64,000 bases of DNA from positions 1-64,000 of the forward strand of contig JAUNCL010000011.1 of NCBI GenBank assembly GCA_030535235.1, written 5' to 3'. The notes beneath the pieces were generated by a model. That model saw only the letters and a program-made list of their open reading frames with translations, did not search any database and had not been told where the DNA came from. Shown piece after piece: positions 41,288 through 49,621 of the stretch; position 1 is the stretch's first letter, and each line of letters opens with the position of its first letter. The position numbers were made by a program, and so were the translations under genes. The DNA is from Bacillota bacterium. GTDB lineage: Bacteria; Bacillota; Clostridia; Oscillospirales; Oscillospiraceae.

Positions 41288-44200
41288 TTACTTTATCACT
41301 TCGCCGCCGGCGGCGGAGTTGGCGTTGGACCATGCGGTCTCAAAGGCCGCCCAGTCGCGGACAGGGAGGAGCTTAATCCAGATCTCGTACTTGCCGTCAG
41401 AGTCGGTCTTGCACTGATAAGTGTGGGAATTGGTGGCCTCCTGCATGTCGGCGTAGTACCACTTCCCGGTGTCCATGTTGTCCACCCAGACCAGCATATC
41501 CTTCAGAAAGTGCTCCTGGTCGGGATGGCGGTCCAGGGTCCGGTTGACGATGGCGCAGGCCTCTGCCCGGGTGATGAGGCTGTTGGGCTGGAAGGTGCCG
41601 TCGGGATAGCCGTTGATGAGCCCCTGGTCACTGGCGGCCAGGATGAACTGGCAGTACCAGGCATCCTCCGGCACATCGGAGAAGGGGGGGTGGATGGTCT
41701 TGTCGGGATACTCGAAGAACCGGCTGGCGATGGCGGCAAATTCCGCCCGGGTGATCTTGCCGTTGGGCTGGAAGGTGCCGTTGCGATAGCCCTGGAGGAT
41801 GCCGGCGTTGGTGAGGGTGCAGACGGCGTTGTTGAACCAGTCGTCCTGTTCTACGTCGGCGTAGCCGCTGATCTGGCCCCAGTGCTCGTTCCGGGACTCG
41901 TCGGTGAGCATCCGGAAGAAGATGGTGGCCACCTCGGCCCGGGTGATGCTGCCCTCGGGCTTCACGGGCATGACGGTCTGGTCGGTGGACTTTTCCCCGG
42001 TATAGTAGTCCACGGGGTAGCCGATGATGTAGCTGTAGTGGTCCTTGGTGTTCAGGACGGGAGGCTTGCCCCCGCCGCTGCTGCCTCCGCCGCCGGCGCT
42101 TTGGACGGTGTAGGACACAGTGGGCTTGGCGAAGACCTCGGGAATCCCTTGCTGACCGTTGCTGTCCACCGGGTAGAGGGTGGCGCTGTTGTTGGTGTAC
42201 AGGCCGGCGTAGTGGTTTGCGCCGTACTGGTCATAGGCACCGTAGGTGCCGGGGGTGGTCTTGGGGCCGGTCAGCTTGACGGAGTAGGTCAGGGAGACCG
42301 GCGCGAAGTTGGAGACCGGCACGTTGATGTCCCAACGGAAGTGTTCTGTGGCTTTCCCATCCTCCGGCACATAGGTCAGGGTGTAATCGTACCCGACCTT
42401 GTCGCCGTCCTTGCCGTTGGGGCAGAAGCCGTACTGATTTTCCGCGAGCTTCACGGCAGAGTAGGTCTCGCCGCCCACCTTGAGGGTCAGCGCGGCGGGG
42501 TCGTTGACGAGGTCAAAGTTGTAGTCGTTCTCCGCATAGCCCATGTAGTCCACCACCTGGGAGTCGGCGGAGAGGAGATGGTAGATGTCGTTCTGGATGG
42601 TGTCGAAGGAGACATCCTGTCCGTCAGCCAGCCACTCCATGAAGGAGGGTCCCCAAATGTGCGGGGTCTCATTATTTTGAGAGGCTATCATGGCGTAGCA
42701 GTGATAGCCCTCTTCCTGGGCTTCCTGATAAACCTGATGGGTCAGATAGAGAGCCTTGTCGATGGAGTTGGCCCAGTCGATGTTCCAGGTATCATCCTGG
42801 GGCGTGGCCTTGGTCACAGTTCCGTTATAGGGGTACTCGTACTCCGTCCCCTGGGCCTCCACCTTGGCGCCGATGTCAGTCATCCAGGCCGACCAGTCGG
42901 CGGGGGGCTCGTTGTCACCCATCTTCGACTTCCAGTTGTCGGGGCTTGCCCAGGTGGCCCAGGCGTCGGCCCAGAAGCTCCAGGCGGTGGCGGTGGGAAT
43001 CTGGTTGTACATGTAGGTGATGCCGTCGCTGACAAAAATCAGGTACTTGCGGCTGGCGTCTACCCCGGTGTCGTTGTCCAGCATGGCCTTGCCTGCCAGC
43101 AGGCTGGCGTGGGTGTTGGTGCCGCTTTCGTGTTTTTCCTGAATGGCGGCCTGGATGGCGTCGTACTCGCTGGAGAGATCGAAGAAGTTTCCTTCGTTGG
43201 CCACGTTGGCCACCTTGTTGAAGATGACCACGCCTATCTTGACCTTGGCGTCGGTTTCCTCCACCTGCTCCTTCAGACTCTGGAGCATGGCCAGGGCCTG
43301 ATCCTCCAGGTCGGCGCTGGTGGACTTATCCAGGACAAAGACCACATCGGTGACCAGGGTTTCCTCCGCCGAGGGCAGGGACAGGGTCACCTGGGAGGTG
43401 TAGTTCCCGTCCAGGTTGGTGGCGGATTTGGACTTGGAGACGGTCCAGTTTCCTGGCTCTGGATCGTGGGGCTCCACGGGAATGAGGGCATGTGCCGCTT
43501 TCAGAGCCAGGGGCCCCCGGGCTGTGGCGGTCCCGGACTCGGGGGAGAAGCCGAAAGATCCCACGACATGGAGAGGCTTCGCATGGGCTTCCCAGCGGCT
43601 GTTCTCCCCGTCGTCATACCAGTTGTCGATGTCATGTCTTACGCCGCCGCAGTCCAATCGGTCCTTGTCCCCGTCCAGCTGCCAGCCGGAACCAACGGGG
43701 CCGAAGGTGAGGGAGGCGTTCTCGTTCTCGTTGTAGAGATCATCCCCGGCGATACCGGCGTGGTTGTTATACAACACCAGGTTGGCAGGAAGGGCCATGA
43801 CGCCCCGGTTGTGGATACCGCCGCCATAGCCGAGTTTGTCCGCGGTGTTGTTGGTGATGGTCAGATTGGCGCCCTCTTCGACCGTGAGAGAACCGGATTT
43901 CAAGAGGATGCCGGACCCCTTGTTGTCTTGGATGGTCACGACGCTGGTGCTGTCGATGGAGGCGTCGCCGCCGCTGATGTGCATGGCACCGGGGACGGTC
44001 CACTTACTGCTGATGGAGCAGTCGTTGTCTTTGACGGTGACCTCGGCACCATTTCGGATGGTAAGTACATTGTTGGTGTGGATGCCGTTGGCGCCGTTTC
44101 CGGAGGCGTTGACCTTGGAGTTTTCAATGGTCAGAATCCCAGCAGACAGACCATGAGCGCCGTTGTCCCGAAAGTTCACGGTGGAATCTATGAGGATGAA

Positions 44201-44926
44201 GTGAGAGCCGTTGGAGCCGTTGCCTGTGCTGTTCCCCACATCGACCTTGGAGTTGGTGATAACCGCATAAAAGGTTCCGGTGAAGCCGGAGCGGTTGTGG
44301 TCGGAGACAAAGGTGGAGTCGGTAATGGTAACGTTATACCCGCCGTCTCCGCCGTCCCACTCCAGGGCGTCCTGGGGATAGTCCGTGATAGTCAGGCAGG
44401 CGCCGTTTATCAGGTTCAGCTTATTGTTGCTGCAAAAATAGATGGCGTGGGCGTTTCCGGCGTCGGTTCCGTCCATGGCCATGTTGGTGTTGTCCAGGGT
44501 CAGGGAAGCGTCCTTGCTGGCGCAGATCGCCATCCAGTTCCATTCGCTATAGGGCGTGGAGCCGATGCCATCCATCACAACATGGCAGTTCTTGAAGGTC
44601 AGGGACTTGCCCCACAGAGCGATGCCCTCCTTCGTAAAGGTGACGGTGGGGACCTGCTCGAGTTCCTCGGCGGCCTGGATGGTCAGGGATTTGTCCAGGT
44701 TCATGCCTTCTGTTGTGCAGTCTTTCAGCAGTTCAATGGTGTCTCCGTCTTTGGCTGCGGAGACAGCGGCGTCCAGGATCTTGAACTTGGCGGTGACCCC
44801 CTCTGCCGTGATTTGGGCCACATACTCTGGTTCCTCAGTTTCGCCCTCTGTGGCCAGGGCGCTCATGGGCAGCAGGGAGAGGCACAGGGCCAGGGTGACT
44901 GCCAGGGCCCAAATTCGCTTTTGCAT
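41288..44926 (-). CDS. Large secreted SLH / von Willebrand A surface protein
   Basis: 1212 residues. Signal peptide (ALAVTLALCLSLLPMSALA), then a long Asn/Thr/Ser-rich beta-helix region (~50-440) with polymorphic repeats (LTIENSKVNASGNGANGIH; TITNNTADKLGYGGGIHN), a vWA domain with an intact MIDAS (DVVFVLDKSTSAD, near 520-720), a domain ending in a GGGGSSGGG linker and three C-terminal SLH repeats (GSITRAEVATIFFRML; GKITRAEFAAIASRFF; SLITRAEACAIVNRTL). Predicted cell-wall adhesin. Monocistronic. Its upstream region (44927-45183) contains imperfect palindromes but no promoter that could be fixed. Confidence 0.9.
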   Translation of the reverse strand: MQKRIWALAVTLALCLSLLPMSALATEGETEEPEYVAQITAEGVTAKFKILDAAVSAAKDGDTIELLKDCTTEGMNLDKSLTIQAAEELEQVPTVTFTKEGIALWGKSLTFKNCHVVMDGIGSTPYSEWNWMAICASKDASLTLDNTNMAMDGTDAGNAHAIYFCSNNKLNLINGACLTITDYPQDALEWDGGDGGYNVTITDSTFVSDHNRSGFTGTFYAVITNSKVDVGNSTGNGSNGSHFILIDSTVNFRDNGAHGLSAGILTIENSKVNASGNGANGIHTNNVLTIRNGAEVTVKDNDCSISSKWTVPGAMHISGGDASIDSTSVVTIQDNKGSGILLKSGSLTVEEGANLTITNNTADKLGYGGGIHNRGVMALPANLVLYNNHAGIAGDDLYNENENASLTFGPVGSGWQLDGDKDRLDCGGVRHDIDNWYDDGENSRWEAHAKPLHVVGSFGFSPESGTATARGPLALKAAHALIPVEPHDPEPGNWTVSKSKSATNLDGNYTSQVTLSLPSAEETLVTDVVFVLDKSTSADLEDQALAMLQSLKEQVEETDAKVKIGVVIFNKVANVANEGNFFDLSSEYDAIQAAIQEKHESGTNTHASLLAGKAMLDNDTGVDASRKYLIFVSDGITYMYNQIPTATAWSFWADAWATWASPDNWKSKMGDNEPPADWSAWMTDIGAKVEAQGTEYEYPYNGTVTKATPQDDTWNIDWANSIDKALYLTHQVYQEAQEEGYHCYAMIASQNNETPHIWGPSFMEWLADGQDVSFDTIQNDIYHLLSADSQVVDYMGYAENDYNFDLVNDPAALTLKVGGETYSAVKLAENQYGFCPNGKDGDKVGYDYTLTYVPEDGKATEHFRWDINVPVSNFAPVSLTYSVKLTGPKTTPGTYGAYDQYGANHYAGLYTNNSATLYPVDSNGQQGIPEVFAKPTVSYTVQSAGGGGSSGGGKPPVLNTKDHYSYIIGYPVDYYTGEKSTDQTVMPVKPEGSITRAEVATIFFRMLTDESRNEHWGQISGYADVEQDDWFNNAVCTLTNAGILQGYRNGTFQPNGKITRAEFAAIASRFFEYPDKTIHPPFSDVPEDAWYCQFILAASDQGLINGYPDGTFQPNSLITRAEACAIVNRTLDRHPDQEHFLKDMLVWVDNMDTGKWYYADMQEATNSHTYQCKTDSDGKYEIWIKLLPVRDWAAFETAWSNANSAAGGEVIK

Positions 44927-45183
44927 AACATTCCTCCTTTACATGTCTCGCAGGTGGTGGGTTCCCAAAAGTGATGATTTTGGAATCCCAGCTTACGGTT
45001 TCCAGTATATGGAAAACCGGAGCCGGATCTTGCAAAATTCAGTAGAGGACTTGAAAATTTTTACAAATTTTCTGGCCAACGGATTGTAATTGAGAAATCA
45101 TTATGCTAAGGTTAACAATGATATTCTGGCAAATTGGTCTGAAAGCCCATCCACGCCCGGTGCAAGAAAGGAGAGGAGAAAAC

Positions 45184-45561
45184 ATGAGCACGGAAATCCT
45201 GGGTTTCTTCCAGGGACAGGAAAGGGCCCTTCCCCTGTATGAGAGGCTGGAGGCCCTGATCCTGGAGCAGATCCCTGATGTGAAGATCAAGGTAACCAAG
45301 ACGCAGATCAGCTTTTCCAACCGGCGGGGGTTTGCCTTCGTGTCCTTCCTGCCGGTCCGAAAGGCCAAGGATCGGCCCGAAACCTATCTCACGGTTACGT
45401 TCGGCCTGGGGTACCGAAAGGATGCCCCACGAATCGACGGGGCCGTGGAGTCCTATCCCAACCGCTGGACCCACCATGTGATGGTCTCCTCTCTCCAGGA
45501 GATCGACGGAGAGCTGATGGGCTGGGTCCGGGAGGCGGCAGCCTTTTCCGCCGCCAAATGA
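45184..45561 (+). CDS. DUF5655 domain protein
   Basis: 125 residues. LYERLEALILEQIPDVKIKV, then QISFSNRRGFAFVSFLPVRK and YPNRWTHHVMVSSLQEID match the DUF5655 fold, a small cytosolic domain also found as the C-terminal part of some restriction-related proteins. Alone here, unknown function. ATG 45184 with AGGAGAGGAG upstream. Confidence 0.8.
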   Translation: MSTEILGFFQGQERALPLYERLEALILEQIPDVKIKVTKTQISFSNRRGFAFVSFLPVRKAKDRPETYLTVTFGLGYRKDAPRIDGAVESYPNRWTHHVMVSSLQEIDGELMGWVREAAAFSAAK

Positions 45562-45593
45562 GTGATGCGGCAGGAATGACTTCGGAAAACAGA

Positions 45594-45640
45594 AAAAACT
45601 GCCCCCATCCGATTTTTTCAGTCGGACGGGGGCAGTTTTT
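45594..45640. terminator. Bidirectional terminator between the DUF5655 gene and cotJC
   Basis: AAAAACTGCCCCCATCCGA and TCGGACGGGGGCAGTTTTT, 19 bp with one mismatch. Confidence 0.9.
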
Positions 45641-45643
45641 GGT

Positions 45644-46057
45644 TCAGATTTTGTCGAAGGCGGGGTTGGTGTAGTAAACGTTTTTCTGGTCCAGCTGGTC
45701 CCGGACCATCTGAAGGGCGCTGCCGAACCGCTGGAAGTGGACAATCTCCCGCTCCCGCAGGAACCGGATGACGTCGGTGACATCTGGGTCGTCCTTGGCC
45801 AGACGGAGGATGTTGTCATAGGTGACCCGGGCCTTCTGTTCCGCGGCCATATCCTCCGTAAGATCACAGATGGGATCTCCCTTCACGGCCATGGAGGCGG
45901 CGTTCCAGGGGAAGCCGGAGGCGGCGGTGGGGTAGATGCCGGCGGTGTGGTCCACGAAGTAAGCGGCGAAGTTGGGGCTGTTCTCGATTTGCTCGTCGGT
46001 CAGGTTCCGGGTGAGCTGGTGGACAATGGCGGCGATCATTTCCAGATGGCCCAGCTC
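45644..46057 (-). pseudogene. cotJC: CotJC-type spore coat protein (manganese catalase family), C-terminal part; 5' part displaced by the prophage
   Basis: Reading from the element junction: ELGHLEMIAAIVHQLTRN, FAAYFVDHTAGIYPTAASG, DPICDLTEDMAAEQKAR and REREIVHFQRFGSAL, then the normal C-terminus. About 137 of ~190 residues remain. Both metal-ligand regions (E-L-G-H and E-x-x-x-H) are present, but the first ~55 residues are missing. Upstream of Glu at 46055-46057 the frame changes into unrelated sequence (KHYYHHGSH). The ATG at 46037-46039 is internal and has no ribosome site. If the element excises precisely in the mother cell, the gene could be restored. Confidence 0.88.
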
Positions 46058-46075
46058 ATGCGAACCGTGATGATA
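46046..46075. other. Left attachment junction (attL) of the prophage-like element in cotJC
   Basis: Homology to CotJC stops between 46057 and 46061. The recombinase gene ends about 50 bp further right. The core dinucleotide cannot be placed without the right junction. Confidence 0.7.
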
Positions 46076-46111
46076 GTAATGCTTGGCAAAAATATAAAAG
46101 TGTTGGAAATA

Positions 46112-47668
46112 TTAGAATTTTAGGGAAATATCCAAGGAAAACTCGTGAGGGGGATAATGGCCGCCGGGGGAGACCGGGGGTTGGTCGGTATGATAGGTGA
46201 TGCGGCGGATGACCTGCTTGAGAAGGAAGTTCTGCTGCTCGGGTGCTATGGTAGGATCCTCCAGAGCGGATAAGGCGTCGGAGAGTTTACGGACGATGGC
46301 AAGGGTGTTTTGCTCGGTGGGGGCATTTGCCAAGAGTGTGGAGAGGGCGAGCTCTGCGGCCTGGCGCTCGTCGGCCAGCTTTTTGTTTCGGCGGAGAAAG
46401 GTTTCCCGGCTGTAGATGCCGGCTTCCAGCAGATCGTGCTGCTCATCGTCCCGGCGCTCAATGTCGGCCAGACGGGCTTGGATGGCGGAAACGGCTTCCT
46501 TGTGGCGTTGGATCTCGCCAGAGTTGTCATTCTGCAGCTCCAACCGATAGTTTGCCAACGATTCCTCCAGTGCATTGATCACCCGGGGCATCAAGTCTCC
46601 GAACTGAACAGAGCGGTGCCGGCAGCGGCTCTGCTGCGGGCAGACGAAACGGGTGCCTCGGATGTGTGCGCGGCCCTTGCTGAAGTAATCACGGTAGGAC
46701 ATGGCTTTCCCACATTCGCAATACAGAATACTGGCCAGGGGATTGACGACTTTTGCGCGGTTTTTTACGCGTGGATTGTTCTCGAATCGTTCCTGAGCTC
46801 GCGTAAAAGTTTCCTCATCGACCAGAGCCGGGTGGAGACCATCGACCATGAGGTATGCACTGGGATCCATCCGGGGACGGGTCGAAACGATCTCGCCGCC
46901 GGACATGATTTTGGTCGTGGGCCGCCAACCCCAGCGGACCTTACCTAAGTACACGGGGTTCTGGAGCATATCATGCAAGGTCCGGGAGTGCCAGACATCG
47001 GTGACACGGGGCTTGAACCCCAAGGTAGTGAGTTGCTGGCAGACCTGACCAAGAGATATGCCGTGGTTTGCATAGAGATCAAAGGCCATTTTGACGGCTG
47101 CGGATTCAGGGGGATATTCTGCCAAGGTAGGCTGCAGGTGTCGATCAGGATCAAGAAAAATCTTTTGATACCCATACGGGGCTTTGTTCCCGATGTAATG
47201 TCCCTTCTTGATGGAAGCGATACGGCCACGGAGCAGGATCTCCTTGGTGTATTCCAGGTAGTCATTGCCGCGCATCAGCTCCATTTCAAAGAACTTGCGG
47301 TCGTATTTATCCTCCAGGTTATAGGACTTTGTGGGGGTGATTACGGGCGTGCGGGTATATCGAAAGGTATTGACCACACGGCCGCAGTCCTCTAAATCAC
47401 CACGGGTGAGTCGCTGGGGGTCCACGACCAGGACGCCGGAAATCGTGCCGGTCTCCAGAAGCTGGAGAAGCCGCTGCATCATGGGGCGGTCGGTGATTGT
47501 CTCGCCGGAGACGACCTCGCGGTAAATGTCTTCGGGGGGAATCGGCGCACCGTATTCCCGGGAAGCGTACTCCTGCAGGATGCCCTCATGCTTGGCCAGA
47601 ACCTCCTGGATCGTTTCAGAGGCACTGTCGGCGCGGGATTTTCTGAGATACATGATTTTTCGTGCCAT
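46112..47668 (-). CDS. Large serine recombinase (integrase) of the element
   Basis: 518 residues. N-terminal resolvase domain with catalytic Ser11 (MYLRKSRAD), VVDPQRLTRGDLEDCGR and LMRGNDYLEYTKEIL; recombinase domain (YGYQKIFLDPDRH; GKVRWGWRP); zinc ribbon (YCECGKAMSYRDYF ... CPQQSRCRHRS) and a C-terminal coiled coil (~380-460). It resembles the SpoIVCA-type recombinases that excise sporulation-gene elements. ATG 47668 follows GGGAGGTTTTTC. The gene lies with its 3' end next to the attachment junction. Confidence 0.95.
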   Translation of the reverse strand: MARKIMYLRKSRADSASETIQEVLAKHEGILQEYASREYGAPIPPEDIYREVVSGETITDRPMMQRLLQLLETGTISGVLVVDPQRLTRGDLEDCGRVVNTFRYTRTPVITPTKSYNLEDKYDRKFFEMELMRGNDYLEYTKEILLRGRIASIKKGHYIGNKAPYGYQKIFLDPDRHLQPTLAEYPPESAAVKMAFDLYANHGISLGQVCQQLTTLGFKPRVTDVWHSRTLHDMLQNPVYLGKVRWGWRPTTKIMSGGEIVSTRPRMDPSAYLMVDGLHPALVDEETFTRAQERFENNPRVKNRAKVVNPLASILYCECGKAMSYRDYFSKGRAHIRGTRFVCPQQSRCRHRSVQFGDLMPRVINALEESLANYRLELQNDNSGEIQRHKEAVSAIQARLADIERRDDEQHDLLEAGIYSRETFLRRNKKLADERQAAELALSTLLANAPTEQNTLAIVRKLSDALSALEDPTIAPEQQNFLLKQVIRRITYHTDQPPVSPGGHYPPHEFSLDISLKF

Positions 47669-47697
47669 TGAAAAACCTCCCATACTATGATATGATG

Positions 47698-47732
47698 AAA
47701 GGGCAGTATATCCGTCAATGTTTACTGCCCTT
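47698..47732. repeat. Inverted repeat in the recombinase promoter region
   Basis: AAAGGGCAGT and ACTGCCCTTT, perfect 10-bp arms with a 15-base spacer. On the minus strand a TTGACG lies between the arms. Could be an operator for the recombinase or a weak terminator of the repressor gene. Confidence 0.6.
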
Positions 47733-47788
47733 TGTGAGCCGTCCTTGGTGCGCCAACACCGGGGGCGGCGTTTTATTTAAGAGTAAAC

Positions 47789-48448
47789 TTATACGGGAGA
47801 GAACTCGACCCTAACCACCAGGCCGAGGATGTCAACGTGGGTGTCCTTCAGATCGAAGATGAAGGGCTGGTGGATCGGGTTGGTGGACTGGGGCATGAGG
47901 GTGACGATGTTGCCATTTTGGGAGAAGCGTTTCAGAGTGGCGTCTTCGCCGTTGATGAGGACGACGGCGATCTGGCCGTTGTCTACGGTATCCTGACGGC
48001 GGACAATGACGGTGTAGCCGTCCTTGATGCCGGCTGCGTCCATGCTGTCACCCCGGACTTTCAGACCGAAGTATTCATAACCGCCGTTGAGGTCGGTGTA
48101 GGTATATCCTTCGATGTATTCATCGGCGTACATAGGAGCGCCAGCTGGGATCCGGCCGAGGATGGGGATGCGCTTCAGGTGAGAGAACTCTACAGGAAAA
48201 GAAGTGGGAAGGGTAGCGTTTACAAGTTCTTGGTACTTATTTCTGCACTGTGTTTTCCCTGTCAGATAGTTCATATCTACATTAAAAAAATCAGCAATTG
48301 TTTCAAGCATCTCAAAGCTTGGTTTACGCTGGCCGTTTTCGTACATGCTGATGGTACTTTTTCCAACACCTAACATGGAACCAAGCTCTAACTGAGAAAG
48401 GCCCTTTTCTTTACGTAGGCGTTTTAACATATCTGCAAATGTGTTCAT
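47789..48448 (-). CDS. CI-like phage repressor with S24 (LexA-type) peptidase domain
   Basis: 219 residues. HTH_3 domain (MLKRLRKEKGLSQLELGSML; GKSTISMYENGQRKPSFEML), linker, then S24 domain with cleavage site Ala102-Gly103 (RIPAGAPM), catalytic Ser135 (VRGDSMDAAG) and Lys173 (DATLKRF). SOS-type self-cleavage is expected. Start ATG 48448 after AAAGGGGTG. Divergent from the Cro-like gene. Confidence 0.95.
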   Translation of the reverse strand: MNTFADMLKRLRKEKGLSQLELGSMLGVGKSTISMYENGQRKPSFEMLETIADFFNVDMNYLTGKTQCRNKYQELVNATLPTSFPVEFSHLKRIPILGRIPAGAPMYADEYIEGYTYTDLNGGYEYFGLKVRGDSMDAAGIKDGYTVIVRRQDTVDNGQIAVVLINGEDATLKRFSQNGNIVTLMPQSTNPIHQPFIFDLKDTHVDILGLVVRVEFSPV

Positions 48449-48468
48449 GTTGTCACCCCTTTGTGGAC

Positions 48469-48497
48469 AGTATATCACGAAATGTGAATATAGGCAA
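48469..48497 (-). promoter_or_regulatory. Repressor (PRM-like) promoter
   Basis: Minus strand TTGCCT, 17 bp, TATACT. Operator O1 lies inside the spacer. Confidence 0.75.
48474..48488. promoter_or_regulatory. Operator O1
   Basis: ATCAC-GAAAT-GTGAA; matches the site TTCAC-N5-GTGAA. Inside the repressor promoter. Confidence 0.7.
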
Positions 48498-48504
48498 GAG
48501 AAAG

Positions 48505-48519
48505 TTCACATAAAGTGTT
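48505..48519. promoter_or_regulatory. Operator O2
   Basis: TTCAC-ATAAA-GTGTT. Ends on the first base pairs of the rightward -35 element. Confidence 0.7.
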
Positions 48520-48546
48520 GACAAGGTTCTTGGTTCGTGGTACACT
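48518..48546 (+). promoter_or_regulatory. Rightward (PR-like) promoter of the Cro-like gene
   Basis: Consensus TTGACA, 17 bp, TACACT. Confidence 0.85.
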
Positions 48547-48555
48547 CTAAGTGAA
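48541..48555. promoter_or_regulatory. Operator O3
   Basis: TACAC-TCTAA-GTGAA; covers the -10 of the rightward promoter. Confidence 0.7.
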
Positions 48556-48574
48556 CAACAAGGAGGTGACTGAA

Positions 48575-48787
48575 ATGTACTCTCTCGAAAAAAATGGTCG
48601 TAGGCTTCGGGAACTGCGAGGAAAGGTTCCGAGACAGATCGTGGCATCAGCCACTGGTATCAGTGTATCAGCCCTTGCCATGTATGAATCAGGCGAGCGG
48701 AATCCCAGGGATGAAGTGAAGATTGCCCTTGCGCGTTACTATGGAAAGCAAGTGAGCGATATTTTTTTTCGTCAAGAGTTCACTTAA
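48575..48787 (+). CDS. Cro-like helix-turn-helix protein
   Basis: 70 residues, one HTH_3 domain (LRELRGKVPRQIVASATGIS; VSALAMYESGERNPRDEVK). ATG 48575 follows AAGGAGGTGACTG. Divergent from the CI-like repressor, which identifies it as the lysis/lysogeny partner. Operator O4 overlaps its stop codon. Confidence 0.9.
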   Translation: MYSLEKNGRRLRELRGKVPRQIVASATGISVSALAMYESGERNPRDEVKIALARYYGKQVSDIFFRQEFT

Positions 48788-48793
48788 AGTGAC
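48779..48793. promoter_or_regulatory. Operator O4 at the end of the Cro-like gene
   Basis: TTCAC-TTAAA-GTGAC spans the TAA stop at 48785-48787. Distant auxiliary site or residual copy. Confidence 0.6.
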
Positions 48794-48808
48794 CTACAAA
48801 TAAAATAG

Positions 48809-48834
48809 AACCACGCCTTTGAAAAGGCGTGGTT
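48809..48834. terminator. Bidirectional terminator after the Cro-like gene
   Basis: AACCACGCCTTT and AAAGGCGTGGTT, 12-bp perfect stem with a two-base loop; minus-strand exit is T-rich. Confidence 0.9.
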
Positions 48835-48847
48835 GGAGAGATGGAGA

Positions 48848-49543
48848 TTACTTTTGTCGAAACGTCCCAATCGCGGCGGCGATCCATGTGATGAGAGCGA
48901 GAACGACAGGACCAAAGGCGAAGATTCCAAGAACGACCCAACCGAGGGTCCTCAGCGGGCTGTATTCTTTGTCATCATAGGAAATGGATCCGGAGTGTGC
49001 AAGGTATCCACATCCATCAGCGTGGTCATTGTCATCCTCGATGACGTATCCACATTCAGGACAGACGTACATACCACAGTCTTCGTAGAGGCAGTAGTTG
49101 CCGTCAACGTCGATATAGCCGTAGTCACTGTACCACCGCTGGTCGTCGGGATCATAGGCGAATCCAAAGGTCTGATAGAAGTTTGCCGTGCTGTCGTAAA
49201 TGGTGCCGTCCTGGCTCTTCCACTGGTCGGTGGCTTCGCAGTAGTAGAAATCAACGCCAAAGCCCTCTTTCACGAGAACCCATTCGGGTTCCTTGGGAGC
49301 GGGGGATGGATCGCTGGCTTGGCCGGAAGACGGCGTACCGGAGTTCTGCCCGGTCCGGTCGTCGAAGTCGTAAGGACACACCCCGTCAGGGTGCTGATGG
49401 GCTTCGTAGCCGTGGTGATAGTGATACTCGCCGGTGGCGTGGTTGATGTGGCCGCCGTTGTCATCGAGACCGCCGGGATGCGCAGAGGCGGTGACCGGGA
49501 TCAGGAGACAGACCAGCAGGAACAGAAGAAGTTTGGTTTTCAT
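48848..49543 (-). CDS. Secreted or membrane-anchored YHYH-domain protein
   Basis: 231 residues. Signal peptide (KTKLLLFLLVCLLIPVTASA), the YHYH signature (HPGGLDDNGGHINHATGEYHYHHG split by two residues from HPGG to HHG), an acidic aromatic middle part (YYCEATDQWKSQDGTIYDST), a Cys pair (CPECGYVIEDDNDH), and a C-terminal membrane helix. Opposite to the lytic genes and beside the repressor, so it may be expressed in the lysogen. Function unknown; the His-rich motif suggests metal binding. Confidence 0.8.
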   Translation of the reverse strand: MKTKLLLFLLVCLLIPVTASAHPGGLDDNGGHINHATGEYHYHHGYEAHQHPDGVCPYDFDDRTGQNSGTPSSGQASDPSPAPKEPEWVLVKEGFGVDFYYCEATDQWKSQDGTIYDSTANFYQTFGFAYDPDDQRWYSDYGYIDVDGNYCLYEDCGMYVCPECGYVIEDDNDHADGCGYLAHSGSISYDDKEYSPLRTLGWVVLGIFAFGPVVLALITWIAAAIGTFRQK

Positions 49544-49564
49544 GGGCAACACCCTTTCACCGGG

Positions 49565-49573
49565 ATTGTACCA
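49565..49573 (-). promoter_or_regulatory. Possible extended -10 promoter of the YHYH gene
   Basis: Minus strand TGG-TACAAT, about 20 bp before the start; no clear -35. Confidence 0.4.
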
Positions 49574-49621
49574 CAGAAAACAGGGAAAGGGAATCAGAAA
49601 AGTCGAGGTGACAAGGACAGG

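Noticed and set aside
44927..45183. Promoters in the intergenic region of the SLH/vWA and DUF5655 genes
   Set aside because: Several TTGNAN and TATACT-like hexamers occur, but none pairs at 16-18 bp on either strand.
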